Assembly (NCBI GenBank): GCA_964358485.1
Contig: CAYHPY010000015.1
Coordinates: forward strand, 1-54,886
DNA: 54,886 nt
Source of the DNA: CAYHPY01 sp964358485
GTDB lineage: Bacteria; Elusimicrobiota; Elusimicrobia; UBA1565; UBA9628
Direction of reading: 5' to 3'
Numbering within the stretch: position 1 is the stretch's first letter; each line of letters opens with the position of its first letter. Both the position numbers and the translations under genes were made by a program. Positions 38,597 to 47,129 of the stretch are shown here, one piece after another. Below the pieces are notes generated by a model, which worked only from the letters and a program-made list of their open reading frames with translations, ran no database searches and was not told the origin of the DNA.

Positions 38597-39348
38597 GCCG
38601 GCACTGGTCCCTGTTTTGGGCCCTCACCCGGACGGAGTTCCGGCTCCGGGACCAAGGCACCGTCTTGGGATTTCTCTGGACCTTGCTTTCGCCGGTATTC
38701 CACTTCCTGATTCTTTATTCGCTTTTCACCCGCTGGATGGGCCCCCTGCTGGCCAATTACCCGTCCTACCTCCTGGTCGGACTGATCCAATGGAATTTCT
38801 TCGCCACGGCGACGGCCGGCGGGCTGACCAGCCTGCGCCGCAAGGCCGCGCTGGTCTCCAATTTCTCCTTCCCCAGGATCATCGTGGCCCTGTCCTCGGT
38901 GGCGGCGATCTTTCTTTCCCATCTCCTGGAATGGGCGCTGGTCTTGGCGGCGTTGATTTTCATGGGAGAAACGCCGAGCCTCTCCTGGCTTTCCCTCCCG
39001 GTCCTGTTGGCCGCGGAACTCACCCTGGCGGCCGGAGTCTCCTGCGTCCTTTCCCTGATGTTTCTGCCCTTGCGCGACCTGGAACGGGTCTGGAGCATTT
39101 TCCTTTACGGGGCCTTCTTCGCCACGCCGGTGTTCTACAGCCCCGAAATTCTATCCCCCGGCGGGCGCCTGCTGGTCGCGGCCAATCCGGTCGCCTCCAT
39201 CATCGAGTCGACCCGGGGCGCCTTGTTCACGGGCCTGGCTCCCGGAGGAGCGCCGTTCTGGGGCGCCGTGACCTTGGCCTTGGTCCTGGGAGCCGCCGCG
39301 ACGGCCGGTTTCCGGCGCTGGGACGGCGCGGTGGCGGAGCGGTTATGA
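38593..39348 (+). CDS. ABC-2 type polysaccharide exporter permease (Wzm-like)
   Basis: 251 residues with six predicted membrane helices: FLWTLLSPVFHFLILYSLF, YLLVGLIQWNFFATATAG, IVALSSVAAIFLSHLLEWAL, VLLAAELTLAAGVSCVLSLM, VWSIFLYGAFFATPVFYSPE and AVTLALVLGAAATAGF. The N-terminal RTEFRLRDQGTVLGFLWTLL amphipathic helix and the PVFYSPEIL loop are characteristic of Wzm/KpsM/TagG. Exports the lipid-linked glycan across the cytoplasmic membrane with the next gene. ATGA overlap with the GT2. Confidence 0.93.
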   Translation: MSRHWSLFWALTRTEFRLRDQGTVLGFLWTLLSPVFHFLILYSLFTRWMGPLLANYPSYLLVGLIQWNFFATATAGGLTSLRRKAALVSNFSFPRIIVALSSVAAIFLSHLLEWALVLAALIFMGETPSLSWLSLPVLLAAELTLAAGVSCVLSLMFLPLRDLERVWSIFLYGAFFATPVFYSPEILSPGGRLLVAANPVASIIESTRGALFTGLAPGGAPFWGAVTLALVLGAAATAGFRRWDGAVAERL

Positions 39349-40037
39349 CTTTGGTCCGCGCCGAAAATCTGGGCAAGCGCTTCGCGCGGACCTTTCCCCG
39401 GGGGGAAACCCTGATCGGCCGGCTCAAGGGCTTGGGGCGCGCCTCCGCGGAAAAGAGCGTTTGGGCGCTCCGGGGAGCGGCCTTTGAACTGCGGCGCGGA
39501 GAAAACCTGGGCGTGCAGGGGCCCAACGGCTCGGGAAAAAGCACCTTGCTGCGTCTGGTCGCGGGCATCATGGCCCCGACCGAGGGACGGGTCGTCGTTG
39601 AAGGGCGGACCGCCGCGGTCTTGGCCGCGGGGGCCGGCCTCCAAGGGGAACTGAGCCTCGGCGACAACCTGGAGCTCTCCGGCATCCTTCACGGACTGAC
39701 CCGCCGCGAGACCCTCCGACGCCGGGACCAAATCCTCGATTTCGCGGGCCTGCGCCCCCTGGCCGGGGTGCGGACCGCGGAACTTTCCTCCGGGCAGGCG
39801 GCGCGGGCCTCCTTTTCGGCCGCCCTTCACTGCGATTTCGACCTGCTCCTGCTCGACGAGGCCCTGGCCGTGGGGGACGCCGAATTCTCCGGCCGCTGTG
39901 AAACCGCCCTGCGCGCGCTTTCCTCGGAGGGGAAAGCCCTGATCGCGGTGTCCCACGACGCGCAGGCGCTGGGCCGGCTCTGCGGGTCCATCCTGGAACT
40001 CCGGGACGGACGCCCGGCCGAGGCCGCCGGGGCGTGA
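39345..40037 (+). CDS. polysaccharide ABC exporter ATPase (Wzt-like, short form)
   Basis: 230 residues. Walker A GPNGSGKSTLLRLVAG, Q-loop region VLAAGAGLQGELSLGDNLEL, signature ELSSGQAARASFSAAL (LSSGQ in place of LSGGQ), Walker B LLLLDEALAVGD and switch His in AVSHDAQ. The distinctive N-terminal VWALRGAAFELRRGENLGVQ is typical of Wzt/KpsT. There is no C-terminal carbohydrate-binding domain, so glycan recognition must lie elsewhere, as in KpsT-type systems. Confidence 0.93.
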   Translation: MTLVRAENLGKRFARTFPRGETLIGRLKGLGRASAEKSVWALRGAAFELRRGENLGVQGPNGSGKSTLLRLVAGIMAPTEGRVVVEGRTAAVLAAGAGLQGELSLGDNLELSGILHGLTRRETLRRRDQILDFAGLRPLAGVRTAELSSGQAARASFSAALHCDFDLLLLDEALAVGDAEFSGRCETALRALSSEGKALIAVSHDAQALGRLCGSILELRDGRPAEAAGA

Positions 40038-41524
40038 CGACCTCCATCATTCTGCTCTGCCGCAACCGCTGGGACCAAACCCGGCGAGCCCTGGCGTCCG
40101 TCAAGCGCTTCACCCCGGCGGGGTCCTACGAACTGCTGGTTTTCGACAACGCCTCCTCCGACGCCACCGCGGCCCGCCTGGCCGCCCTGGCCAAGGCCTG
40201 GCCCGCCCTCAAAGTCCGCCGCAACCGGGAAAACCTCCCGTTCGCCCGCGCGGTCAACGAAGGGATGCGTCTGGCCAAGGGACAATTCCTGGTCTGGCTC
40301 AACAACGACGCCGAAGTCGGGCGCGGTTGGCTGGAAGGCCTGCGGGGCGCGGCCGCCGCGGACCCGTCTTTGGGGGCCGTCGGGCCCCGCACCGACCGGC
40401 AGGCTCCCCCGGAACAACTCCAACCCTCCCGGGGAAACCGCGAAGTTCAAAACGCGTCATTCCTGGGCGGATTCTGCCTCCTGCTCCGCCGCGAGGCCGT
40501 GGCGCGGACCGGCCTCCTGGACGAACGCTTCGTTTGGGGCTGGGAGGACGTGGACTATTGCCTGCGCCTGCGCCAGGGCGGCTGGAAGTTGGGCTTGGCC
40601 CATGAGGTTTTCGTCCGCCATGCCGGCGGCCGGACCATGCGCCGCCTGCCGACGACCGACCGGTCCCGGACCGACGCGGCCAACCGGCGCCTCCTGCTGG
40701 AAAAATGGGTGGCCGCCGAGCCCTTTTTCTCCGAAATCACCGGCCTGCTCCGCTCCCTCCCCGAAGCCCCCGCGCCCTTGCGGGACGTTCCCCTTAAAAA
40801 CCCCCCCCTCTTGTCGGTGGCGGTGTATCGCCGCCGGGGAGACGGCGCCCCGGACGCGGCCTGCCTGAATGCCCTGCGCGGCTCTCTAAACGGCCTCAGG
40901 CACGAAGTATTGGCCTTCGCCCCCCTGGGACATGTCGAACGCCATCTCCGGGCGTGGCGGCCCGGAAAAAGCGCCCGGGACTGGCCCCAATTGAAATTGT
41001 TCCCCCATCCCGGCGCGGGCCCCCTGCCCTGGTTGGTCAACCTGCTTTGGGCCAAGGCCCGCGGAACGCATTTGATCGCCCTCTCCGACGATGTCCGGCC
41101 CGGGCCCGGCCTGTTCGAGGAGCTCGCGGCCGGGGCCCGCCTCGCCGAAAACGTGGGCGCGGTGGGCCCCCTGACCAACGGAACCATGCTCCCCTGGCAA
41201 AAAGGGCCTCCCGGAGCCTCCGGGGATTTCCGGCGCACCCATTACCTCCGGGAATTCTGCCTTTTGGTTCCCAAGGCGGTCTTCGTCCGCCACGGCGGAT
41301 TCGACGAGCGCTTCCGACTCGGGGTCTGGGGAACCGATTATTGCCTGCGCCTGCGCCAAGCGGGCTACCAAGTCCTGGTGGCGGGCGGAACCCTGGCCCG
41401 GAGGCTCCCGGGGCCGGATTGGGGGCTCCAGATGCCCACCGGGGTCCCGGACGGCGAGGCCTCCGACGCGAAGCTTCTCTTTGAAAAATGGGGAGGCCAT
41501 CCCTTGTTTGAAAAGGCCCGGTGA
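40034..41524 (+). CDS. bidomain glycosyltransferase (GT2-GT2)
   Basis: 496 residues, GTG start overlapping the ATPase stop. Domain 1, about 1-240: SIILLCRNRWDQTRRALASV, YELLVFDNASSDATAARLAA, VWLNNDAEVGRGWLEGL, DERFVWGWEDVDYCLRLRQG. Domain 2, about 255-490: a weaker N-terminal part (LLSVAVYRRRGDGAPDAACL), ALSDDVRPGPGLFEELAAGA with a D-D-V variant, then DERFRLGVWGTDYCLRLRQA. The second domain lacks the W-E-D of the signature and may be non-catalytic or of different specificity. Two-domain enzymes can polymerise disaccharide repeats, a possibility here. Confidence 0.87.
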   Translation: MTTSIILLCRNRWDQTRRALASVKRFTPAGSYELLVFDNASSDATAARLAALAKAWPALKVRRNRENLPFARAVNEGMRLAKGQFLVWLNNDAEVGRGWLEGLRGAAAADPSLGAVGPRTDRQAPPEQLQPSRGNREVQNASFLGGFCLLLRREAVARTGLLDERFVWGWEDVDYCLRLRQGGWKLGLAHEVFVRHAGGRTMRRLPTTDRSRTDAANRRLLLEKWVAAEPFFSEITGLLRSLPEAPAPLRDVPLKNPPLLSVAVYRRRGDGAPDAACLNALRGSLNGLRHEVLAFAPLGHVERHLRAWRPGKSARDWPQLKLFPHPGAGPLPWLVNLLWAKARGTHLIALSDDVRPGPGLFEELAAGARLAENVGAVGPLTNGTMLPWQKGPPGASGDFRRTHYLREFCLLVPKAVFVRHGGFDERFRLGVWGTDYCLRLRQAGYQVLVAGGTLARRLPGPDWGLQMPTGVPDGEASDAKLLFEKWGGHPLFEKAR

Positions 41525-42813
41525 CGAGCCTCCTGCACCGGACGGTCCTTCGGACCAACTCCGTTCCCGTTGTTTCTTCCCTATATCGCGCGCTTTACCG
41601 CGCGGCCGCCGCGGCCGCCGCCCATGGGTTGGCGGAGGTCGAGGGAACGGAAACGGTCTACCTCCACCGGGGCATGACCGCCGAAGGCTGGCGGCCGGGA
41701 GTCAGCGACATCGATTTGATCGTCGTCCACCGGGAATTCGAGGAAGCGCCGGAGGAGGAGCGGTTTCTCAACCGCCTCGCGGCGCGGCGGCGGGTCTTGA
41801 AGGCCGTTTTTCCGATGCTGGGAGATCTTTGGATCGGAACCGGCCCGGAATTGGACGATTATCTGCGCTGGGGAGGGCTCCGCGCCTGGGACGACTCGCC
41901 GCGTTGGCGCGTGCTGGCTGGAAAAACACGCGTCCTTCCCGAAAATGCCGAATCTCAGGAGAAACGCCGCCGCTTGGACCCCTGGGTTTGGGCGCTGGTG
42001 TCCCACATGGAGGTGTCCCGCCGCCTCTTCTGCCCTACGGGCCTGCCCCAAAAGGAGGACGCCGATCTTCGGAAGCTCTATTTGGAGGTGGTTCGCTTCT
42101 CGGAATGCGCCCTTCGAGGGGACGGTCCCCCCATCCCGCGAAGCACGGCCGCGCGCCTCCATCCCGAGGCCTTCCACCAGGCGCCTCGCGCACTTTGGGA
42201 AAAATCCGCGGTCATCCTGGACGAATCCTCGCGAGCCGTTCTGGCGGCGGTGAAGGGGACCGGAGGCGAAACCGGGTGCTGGGCCGGAACTCCAGGGGAG
42301 GCCTCCCTGGAGGACTTGAGGCGGTCCGCCGGCGCGCGGGGGGCCGTTTTGGACCTTCCCTACCATCTCTTCCTTATAATGGGGCAAGGGGGGGGCCCGA
42401 AGGGCTTGGGGAAGGCGGCCGAAGCCTTGCTTTCCCGGAGGCCGGCGGCGGTTCCCCTGGTCATCGGCCCCGAAACCTGGAGCCTCGCCCTCCAATCTTC
42501 CTACCTGGGGGCGCCCCAAGGGCCCGGCGCACCGGCCGCGGGGGAATTGCCCGAGCCGATCCCGCGGCTGCCCGCGGCCCTGCGCCGGGAAGCCGCGGCG
42601 GAAGCCGCCAGTTGGATGGCGCTGTGGTGGCGGCCGCTTTGGATCTCGCGCGAGCATCCCGCGGAGTGGAAAAATTTTCACCTGCGCACGCGTGCCGAAA
42701 CCCTCACGGCGGAACTGGAGGGAAAAAATCCGCTTTCTCCGTCGAAGAAGACCGAAATGGATTTTTCAGCGATGTGGAAACTTCAGAAACGGCTCCGCGC
42801 GGCCATTCGGTAA
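41521..42813 (+). CDS. nucleotidyltransferase-domain protein
   Basis: 430 residues, GTG start overlapping the preceding gene. A nucleotidyltransferase-like domain opens the chain: an Ala-rich helix, YLHRGMTAEGWRPGVSDIDL and IVVHREFEEAPEEE; G-V-S-D-I-D is the G-S-x(n)-D-x-D metal site. A helical second half has DPWVWALVSHMEVSRRLFCP, HLFLIMGQGGGPKGLGKAAE. Proteins annotated this way accompany HPr-kinase-like proteins in lasso clusters such as pseudomycoidin, where the kinase-dependent step leads to glycosylation. Whether this one serves the peptide or the glycan is unknown. It ends the exporter operon. Confidence 0.7.
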   Translation: MTSLLHRTVLRTNSVPVVSSLYRALYRAAAAAAAHGLAEVEGTETVYLHRGMTAEGWRPGVSDIDLIVVHREFEEAPEEERFLNRLAARRRVLKAVFPMLGDLWIGTGPELDDYLRWGGLRAWDDSPRWRVLAGKTRVLPENAESQEKRRRLDPWVWALVSHMEVSRRLFCPTGLPQKEDADLRKLYLEVVRFSECALRGDGPPIPRSTAARLHPEAFHQAPRALWEKSAVILDESSRAVLAAVKGTGGETGCWAGTPGEASLEDLRRSAGARGAVLDLPYHLFLIMGQGGGPKGLGKAAEALLSRRPAAVPLVIGPETWSLALQSSYLGAPQGPGAPAAGELPEPIPRLPAALRREAAAEAASWMALWWRPLWISREHPAEWKNFHLRTRAETLTAELEGKNPLSPSKKTEMDFSAMWKLQKRLRAAIR

Positions 42814-42918
42814 AAACGGCTAAAAATTCCGGGGACGGAAGAAAATTCTCAGACGAAGAATAAAAAAACAAATTCCATTGGGTGTTATATATTAACAAAT
42901 ACGACCTTTTATTTCACT

Positions 42919-42949
42919 GCCTCTCGCGGAAACGGCATCCGCGAGAGGC
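42919..42949. terminator. 12-bp hairpin after the glycan operon
   Basis: Perfect stem GCCTCTCGCGGA / TCCGCGAGAGGC with a 7-nt loop, within the 232-nt A/T-rich gap downstream of 42813. No U-run directly follows, though the region is the natural end of the plus-strand glycan operon. Probably a terminator or mRNA end-protecting structure. Confidence 0.55.
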
Positions 42950-42964
42950 TTGTCGACGAGAAAT

Positions 42965-42993
42965 TTGACAAAATTTTTTTTGACTGTTACACT
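42965..42993 (+). promoter_or_regulatory. promoter of nrdJ
   Basis: -35 TTGACA (42965-42970), exactly 17-bp T-rich spacer, -10 TACACT (42988-42993) preceded by TGT (extended -10). It is the closest consensus match in the window, and transcription should begin near 43000. Confidence 0.8.
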
Positions 42994-43000
42994 TATGAAA

Positions 43001-43035
43001 GGAGAGGGATTTCCCCTCTCCAATTATTTTTTTTA
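43001..43035 (+). promoter_or_regulatory. terminator-like hairpin in the nrdJ leader
   Basis: GGAGAGGG-ATTTC-CCCTCTCC (8-bp stem) followed by TTATTTTTTTT (43024-43034), the anatomy of an intrinsic terminator, sitting between the promoter and the nrdJ ATG at 43046. It starts at about +1, which is unusually early for termination, so it may instead stabilise the 5' end or stop read-through from upstream. Confidence 0.6.
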
Positions 43036-43045
43036 GAGCGAGGAC

Positions 43046-45577
43046 ATGAACTTGAAACAGAAGACCGCCGAGACTGGTTCCGCCGCAAACAAGAGAAGCA
43101 AAGCCGCCGTCACCGAGAACCAGTTCAAGGTCATCAAGGATAAATATCTTCGCGACGCCGCCAGCGTGGAAACCTGGCTCGACGGAGTGTCCCGCAACAT
43201 CGCGCTGGCCGAGCTCCTCAACCACCCCGACGCCGAGAAATGGGGAATCTTCGCCGGCGTCCACTACGTGGTCCAGAACGGCGGGGCCGCCCCCGGGACC
43301 AAGCCCGCGCGGATGATCCTGTTCCATGAGGGGCTCTCCGAGTCCAACGCCCGCGAGACCAATTTCATCAAGGTGATGCGCAATCTGGAAAACGCCGCGG
43401 CGCACTATCCCGAGGCCCGCAAGCTGGTGGAAGCCTGGTCCGCCAAGTACTACGACATGCTCTCCTCCTGGGACTTTCTGCCCAACTCCCCCACCCTCAT
43501 GAACGCGGGGCGCGAGCTCCAGCAGCTCTCGGCCTGCTACGTCCTCCCCGTGCCGGACTCCATGGAAGGCATCACCAAGTCCCTCTCGGCCCAGTCCCTG
43601 ATCCAGAAATCGGGCGGCGGCACCGGCTTCTCCTTCAGCCAGCTCCGGCCCAAGGGCGACCTCGTCAAGAAGACCCAGGGCGTGGCCTCGGGATCGATCT
43701 CCTTCATGCAGCTCTTCGACAAGCTCACCGACGTGGTCAAGCAGGGCGGGACCCGGCGCGGGGCCAACATGGGCATCCTCCACTACACCCACCCCGAGAT
43801 CAAGGATTTCATCGTCATGAAATCCCAGTCCGCGGTGATGGAGAATTTCAACGTCTCCGTGGCCGTCGACGAGAAGTTCATGAAGGCGGTGGCGGCCGAC
43901 GCCGAGTACGACCTGATCAACCCCCGGACCAAGGAAGTCACCGGCAAGGTCCGCGCCAAGGAAGTCTTCGACATGATGGTCGAATACGCCTGGAAGTCCG
44001 GCGACCCGGGGCTGATCGTTCTGGACCGGATCAACGACTCCGGCTCCAACCCGACCCCGGCGCTCGGGCCCATCGAGTCCACCAACCCCTGCGGCGAGCA
44101 GCCCCTCCTGCCCTGGGAGCCGTGCAACCTGGGCTCCATCAACCTGGCAAACTTCGTCGAGGGGCCGCTCACCGAGGGAACCTTCGACTTCAAGCGCCTG
44201 GCCGAGACCGTCAAGCTCGCCATTCGCTTTCTGGACGACGTCATCGACGTCAACAACTACCCCCTGACCGAGATCGAGAAAATGGCCAAGGGCAACCGCC
44301 GGATCGGCCTGGGCGTCATGGGCTACGGCGAAGCCCTGGTCAAGCTCGGCATCCCGTACGACTCTCCCGCGTCCCTGGACTTCGCGGCCAAGCTCATGCG
44401 CTTCATCAACGACAACGCCCTGGCCGCCTCCGAGGCTTTGGGCAAGGAGCGCGGGGTGTTTCCGAACTGGAAGAATTCGGTCTACGACCCCTCCGGCGAG
44501 CACTACCGGGGAGAGACCCGCGCCCCGCGCCATTGCGCCCGCACCACCATCGCCCCGACCGGCACCATCGCCATCGCGGCGGGCCTGCAGGGAAGCGGCA
44601 TCGAGCCCTTCTTCGCCATCGCCTACACGCGCTACAACGCCAAGGCCTTGGACGCCATGAAAAAAGGGGAGACCCCGAAGTCCACCGCCGTCTTCTTCGA
44701 GGTCAACCCGCTCTTCAAGGAAGTCGCCCAGAAGCACAACTACTTCGGCCTGCCCGAAAGCGTCCTGTGGAGCAAGATCAACGACAACCATAAGGCCGTG
44801 CGCGGCATCACGGAGATCCCGGAGGCCGTCCAGCGGCTATTTGCGACCGCCCATGACGTCTCCGTGGATTTCCACGTGCAGATCCAGGCCGCCTTCCAGC
44901 GCTACGTCGACAACGGCGTCTCCAAGACCATCAACCTGCCCAACACCGCCACCGTCGAGGACGTGCGCAACGCATACACTCTGGCCTACGAGCTGGGCTG
45001 CAAGGGAATCACGATCTACCGGGACGGCTCCAAGGCCCAGCAGGTCTTGAATCTGGCCCCGACCCCGACCAAATCCAAGCGCCGGGACCCCTCGACCGCT
45101 TTCGGGGTCTCCTCCGAGTACTACCAGATCAAGACCGGCTACGGCCCGCTCCACATCCACATCAACTACGACGAGCGCGGGCCTTACCAGGTCTTCACCA
45201 ACATCCCGCCGCTGGGCACCGAGATCTCGGCGCTGACCTCTTTGGTCGGCATCCTGCTCTCCAAGTACCTGGCCGAGGGAGGAGACCCCATCAAGATTCT
45301 GCGCCACCTCAATTCGGTCAAGGGCGACAAGCCCATGGGCCTGGGGGACAGCCGGATCAACTCCATCGCCCACGGCATTTCGGTGGCGATGCGACAGCAT
45401 CTCAAGAAGACCGGCTGGATCACCGACGGCGACGCCGAGGCCGCCCAGGCCAAGATGGACCTGGGGAGCCTGCCCAAGGCGGAGTACTGTCCCAAGTGCT
45501 ACTCCTCCAACGTGGCCTACGAGTCCGGCTGTTCCGGACCCACCTGCCACGACTGCGGGTTTAGTGAGTGTAGTTAA
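43046..45577 (+). CDS. nrdJ: adenosylcobalamin-dependent class II ribonucleotide reductase
   Basis: Reduces ribonucleotides to deoxyribonucleotides using B12. 843 residues. No ATP-cone at the N-terminus. ATP-alpha/beta barrel landmarks: WDFLPNSPTLMNAGRELQQL, SACYVLPVPDSMEGI (first redox Cys), KSGGGTGFSFSQLRPKGD, GTRRGANMGILHYTHPEI, the active-site STNPCGEQPLLPWEPCNLGS, TIAPTGTIAIAAG and GVSKTINLPNTATVEDV. The C-terminal domain GPYQVFTNIPPLGTEISALT is typical of NrdJ, ending in a cysteine-rich tail CPKC...CSGPTC..CGFSEC that passes reducing equivalents. Implies B12 synthesis or uptake. Single-gene unit with its own promoter. Confidence 0.97.
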   Translation: MNLKQKTAETGSAANKRSKAAVTENQFKVIKDKYLRDAASVETWLDGVSRNIALAELLNHPDAEKWGIFAGVHYVVQNGGAAPGTKPARMILFHEGLSESNARETNFIKVMRNLENAAAHYPEARKLVEAWSAKYYDMLSSWDFLPNSPTLMNAGRELQQLSACYVLPVPDSMEGITKSLSAQSLIQKSGGGTGFSFSQLRPKGDLVKKTQGVASGSISFMQLFDKLTDVVKQGGTRRGANMGILHYTHPEIKDFIVMKSQSAVMENFNVSVAVDEKFMKAVAADAEYDLINPRTKEVTGKVRAKEVFDMMVEYAWKSGDPGLIVLDRINDSGSNPTPALGPIESTNPCGEQPLLPWEPCNLGSINLANFVEGPLTEGTFDFKRLAETVKLAIRFLDDVIDVNNYPLTEIEKMAKGNRRIGLGVMGYGEALVKLGIPYDSPASLDFAAKLMRFINDNALAASEALGKERGVFPNWKNSVYDPSGEHYRGETRAPRHCARTTIAPTGTIAIAAGLQGSGIEPFFAIAYTRYNAKALDAMKKGETPKSTAVFFEVNPLFKEVAQKHNYFGLPESVLWSKINDNHKAVRGITEIPEAVQRLFATAHDVSVDFHVQIQAAFQRYVDNGVSKTINLPNTATVEDVRNAYTLAYELGCKGITIYRDGSKAQQVLNLAPTPTKSKRRDPSTAFGVSSEYYQIKTGYGPLHIHINYDERGPYQVFTNIPPLGTEISALTSLVGILLSKYLAEGGDPIKILRHLNSVKGDKPMGLGDSRINSIAHGISVAMRQHLKKTGWITDGDAEAAQAKMDLGSLPKAEYCPKCYSSNVAYESGCSGPTCHDCGFSECS

Positions 45578-45578
45578 A

Positions 45579-45603
45579 GCAAGCCTCCCGCAGGGGGGCT
45601 TGC
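45579..45603 (+). terminator. hairpin just after nrdJ
   Basis: GCAAGCCTCCC-GCA-GGGGGGCTTGC, 11-bp stem with one T-G wobble, starting 1 nt after the nrdJ stop. No U-tract; probably 3'-end protection, with the true terminator being the next hairpin. Confidence 0.5.
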
Positions 45604-45652
45604 CCGCTCTTGTGGCCGTTTCTCAGTAGCCGTTCGCCGTTTTCGTTCCGTC

Positions 45653-45691
45653 GAAGCCGGACATCCTGGGATGCCCGGCTTCCTCGTTTTT
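45653..45691 (+). terminator. intrinsic terminator of nrdJ
   Basis: Long hairpin: GAAGCCGG then CATCC-TG-GGATG then CCGGCTTC (8 bp + one mismatch + 5 bp), followed by CTCGTTTTT. This is the best intrinsic terminator in the window. It contains the ATG at 45671 that would otherwise be taken as the start of the histidine kinase. Confidence 0.7.
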
Positions 45692-45709
45692 ATATATATT
45701 AAGCGTTCA

Positions 45710-46747
45710 TTGAACTTCCGTCGAAATTTCAGCTTTTTCCTGGTCGCGATCCTGGCGGCGGCCCTTGAGCTGGGGATCCTTTCCATGTATTTTTCCGGAA
45801 CCGACCCCGAAAGCTCCCCCTTTCACTCACGTGCCTTCCTCCTTCAAGCCAACGCCTTTCTTCTGGCGGCCTGCGCCTTGCTTTACGCCGCCGCCCGCTT
45901 CGTCCTTAGGCCCGTGGAAGCCATACTGGAAGGAATCGCCCAATACTCCCAAGGCCGCTTCGGGCACCGGATCGAGAAAACGGCGATCCGGGAGCTGGAC
46001 ATGGTGGCCGGCCAGCTCAACAGCATGGCCTCCCGCCTCGGCGAGCTCGATGAGATGAAATCCCAGCTGGCCGCCAACGTCAGCCACGAACTCCGCTCCC
46101 CCTTGGCCGCCATGGAGCAATACGCCGACCTCCTCCTGGACGGGGCCCGGCTCTCGGGCCAGGACAAGGAAAACCTCAATCGCATTCGGGCCAATCTCGC
46201 CCGCCTTCGGACTTTGGTGGAGAACATGCTCAGCCTCTCCCAGTTGGAGGCCGGCTCGCTCCAGGCCCGAGCCGAGCCTTTTTCCCTGACCGAGGCCGTC
46301 CGGGAGGCGGCCGCCCTGTTGGGCCCAAAAATCGCGGCCCGCAAGCTTTCCCTGGAGATTTCGCCGGCGCCCTCCCTGCCCCCCGCACTCGCCGACCGGG
46401 ACCGGACCCTGCAGATTTTTATCAATCTGATCGACAACGCGGTCAAATACAACCGGGAAGGCGGGGCCATCACGATTTCATTGCGTGCCGAGGCCGGCGT
46501 TTTGAGCGCGACCGTCTCCGACACCGGCTTCGGGATCGCCCCGGAACGGCTGGACGCCCTTTTCGAGCGCTTCCGCCGGCTCTCCCCCGCCGACCCGTCC
46601 GCCCCGAAAACCTCCGGGGTGGGGCTGGGCCTGGCCATCAGCCGGGGCCTGGCGAGGGCCATGGGCGGGGAACTGCGGGCCGAAAGCCGCGTCGGCCAGG
46701 GAAGCTCATTGGTCTGCACCTTGCCCGCGGCCAAGGAGCCCTCCTGA
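45710..46747 (+). CDS. membrane sensor histidine kinase
   Basis: 345 residues from TTG 45710. An in-frame ATG at 45671 lies inside the nrdJ terminator, whereas TATATT sits 9 nt before the TTG. Two membrane helices (FFLVAILAAALELGILSMYF; LLAACALLYAAARFVL) with only about 25 residues between them, so almost no external sensor. HAMP follows (RPVEAILEGIAQYSQGRFGH). HisKA is NVSHELRSPLAAMEQYADLL, HATPase N-box INLIDNAVKYNREGG, G1 VSDTGFGIAPE, F-box FERFRRLSP, G2 GVGLGLAISRGL. A short-loop kinase like this usually senses membrane state or a partner protein. Cognate regulators are the next two genes. Confidence 0.93.
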   Translation: MNFRRNFSFFLVAILAAALELGILSMYFSGTDPESSPFHSRAFLLQANAFLLAACALLYAAARFVLRPVEAILEGIAQYSQGRFGHRIEKTAIRELDMVAGQLNSMASRLGELDEMKSQLAANVSHELRSPLAAMEQYADLLLDGARLSGQDKENLNRIRANLARLRTLVENMLSLSQLEAGSLQARAEPFSLTEAVREAAALLGPKIAARKLSLEISPAPSLPPALADRDRTLQIFINLIDNAVKYNREGGAITISLRAEAGVLSATVSDTGFGIAPERLDALFERFRRLSPADPSAPKTSGVGLGLAISRGLARAMGGELRAESRVGQGSSLVCTLPAAKEPS

Positions 46748-47121
46748 TGGAAAAACCAAAAATCCTGGTCATCGACGACGAGCCCGATTTCCAGGATATC
46801 ATCCGGCAGGCGCTCGAGCCGGAGGGCTACGAACTCCTCCAGGCCCTCGAGGGGACCTCGGGGCTTGAAATGCTCAGGCGGGAGCGGCCGGATTTGGTGG
46901 TCCTGGACCTCAACCTCCCCGGAATGGACGGCTACGCCGTCTGCCGGGAGATCCGGGCCGACGACGAATTCGCGGATCTGCCGATCGTGATGATCACCAT
47001 CCGCGGCCGCGACGCCGAGATCATCCAGGGCCTGGAATGCGGAGCCGACGACTACCTTCCCAAGCCTTTCAAGGCCCGGGAACTGGCCAACCGGATCCGA
47101 AACCTGCTCCGGAGAGCCTGA
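46747..47121 (+). CDS. single-domain response regulator (CheY-like)
   Basis: 124 residues, receiver only. Acidic pocket ILVIDDEPDFQDII, phospho-acceptor Asp in LVVLDLNLPGMDGYAVCREI, Thr/Ser switch at IVMITIRGRD and the conserved Lys in DDYLPKPFKARELANRIRNL: all receiver residues are intact. The ATG overlaps the kinase TGA by 1 nt. It probably accepts phosphate from the kinase and passes it by protein contact, since it has no output domain. Confidence 0.95.
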   Translation: MEKPKILVIDDEPDFQDIIRQALEPEGYELLQALEGTSGLEMLRRERPDLVVLDLNLPGMDGYAVCREIRADDEFADLPIVMITIRGRDAEIIQGLECGADDYLPKPFKARELANRIRNLLRRA

Positions 47122-47129
47122 GCGCCCGC

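Noticed and set aside
42814..43045. Cobalamin riboswitch upstream of B12-dependent nrdJ
   Set aside because: The region after the promoter is about 45 nt and I see no B12-box-like sequence; a cobalamin riboswitch needs roughly 200 nt.
42914..44791. 625-codon open frame on the minus strand opposite nrdJ
   Set aside because: Its translation is low-complexity Gly/Val/Asp/Leu with no domain; high-GC codon bias in nrdJ keeps the antisense frame open. Not a gene.
45671..45709. ATG 45671 as the histidine kinase start
   Set aside because: It lies within a 30-nt hairpin followed by a T-run that terminates nrdJ; the TTG at 45710 follows a -10-like TATATT by 9 nt.
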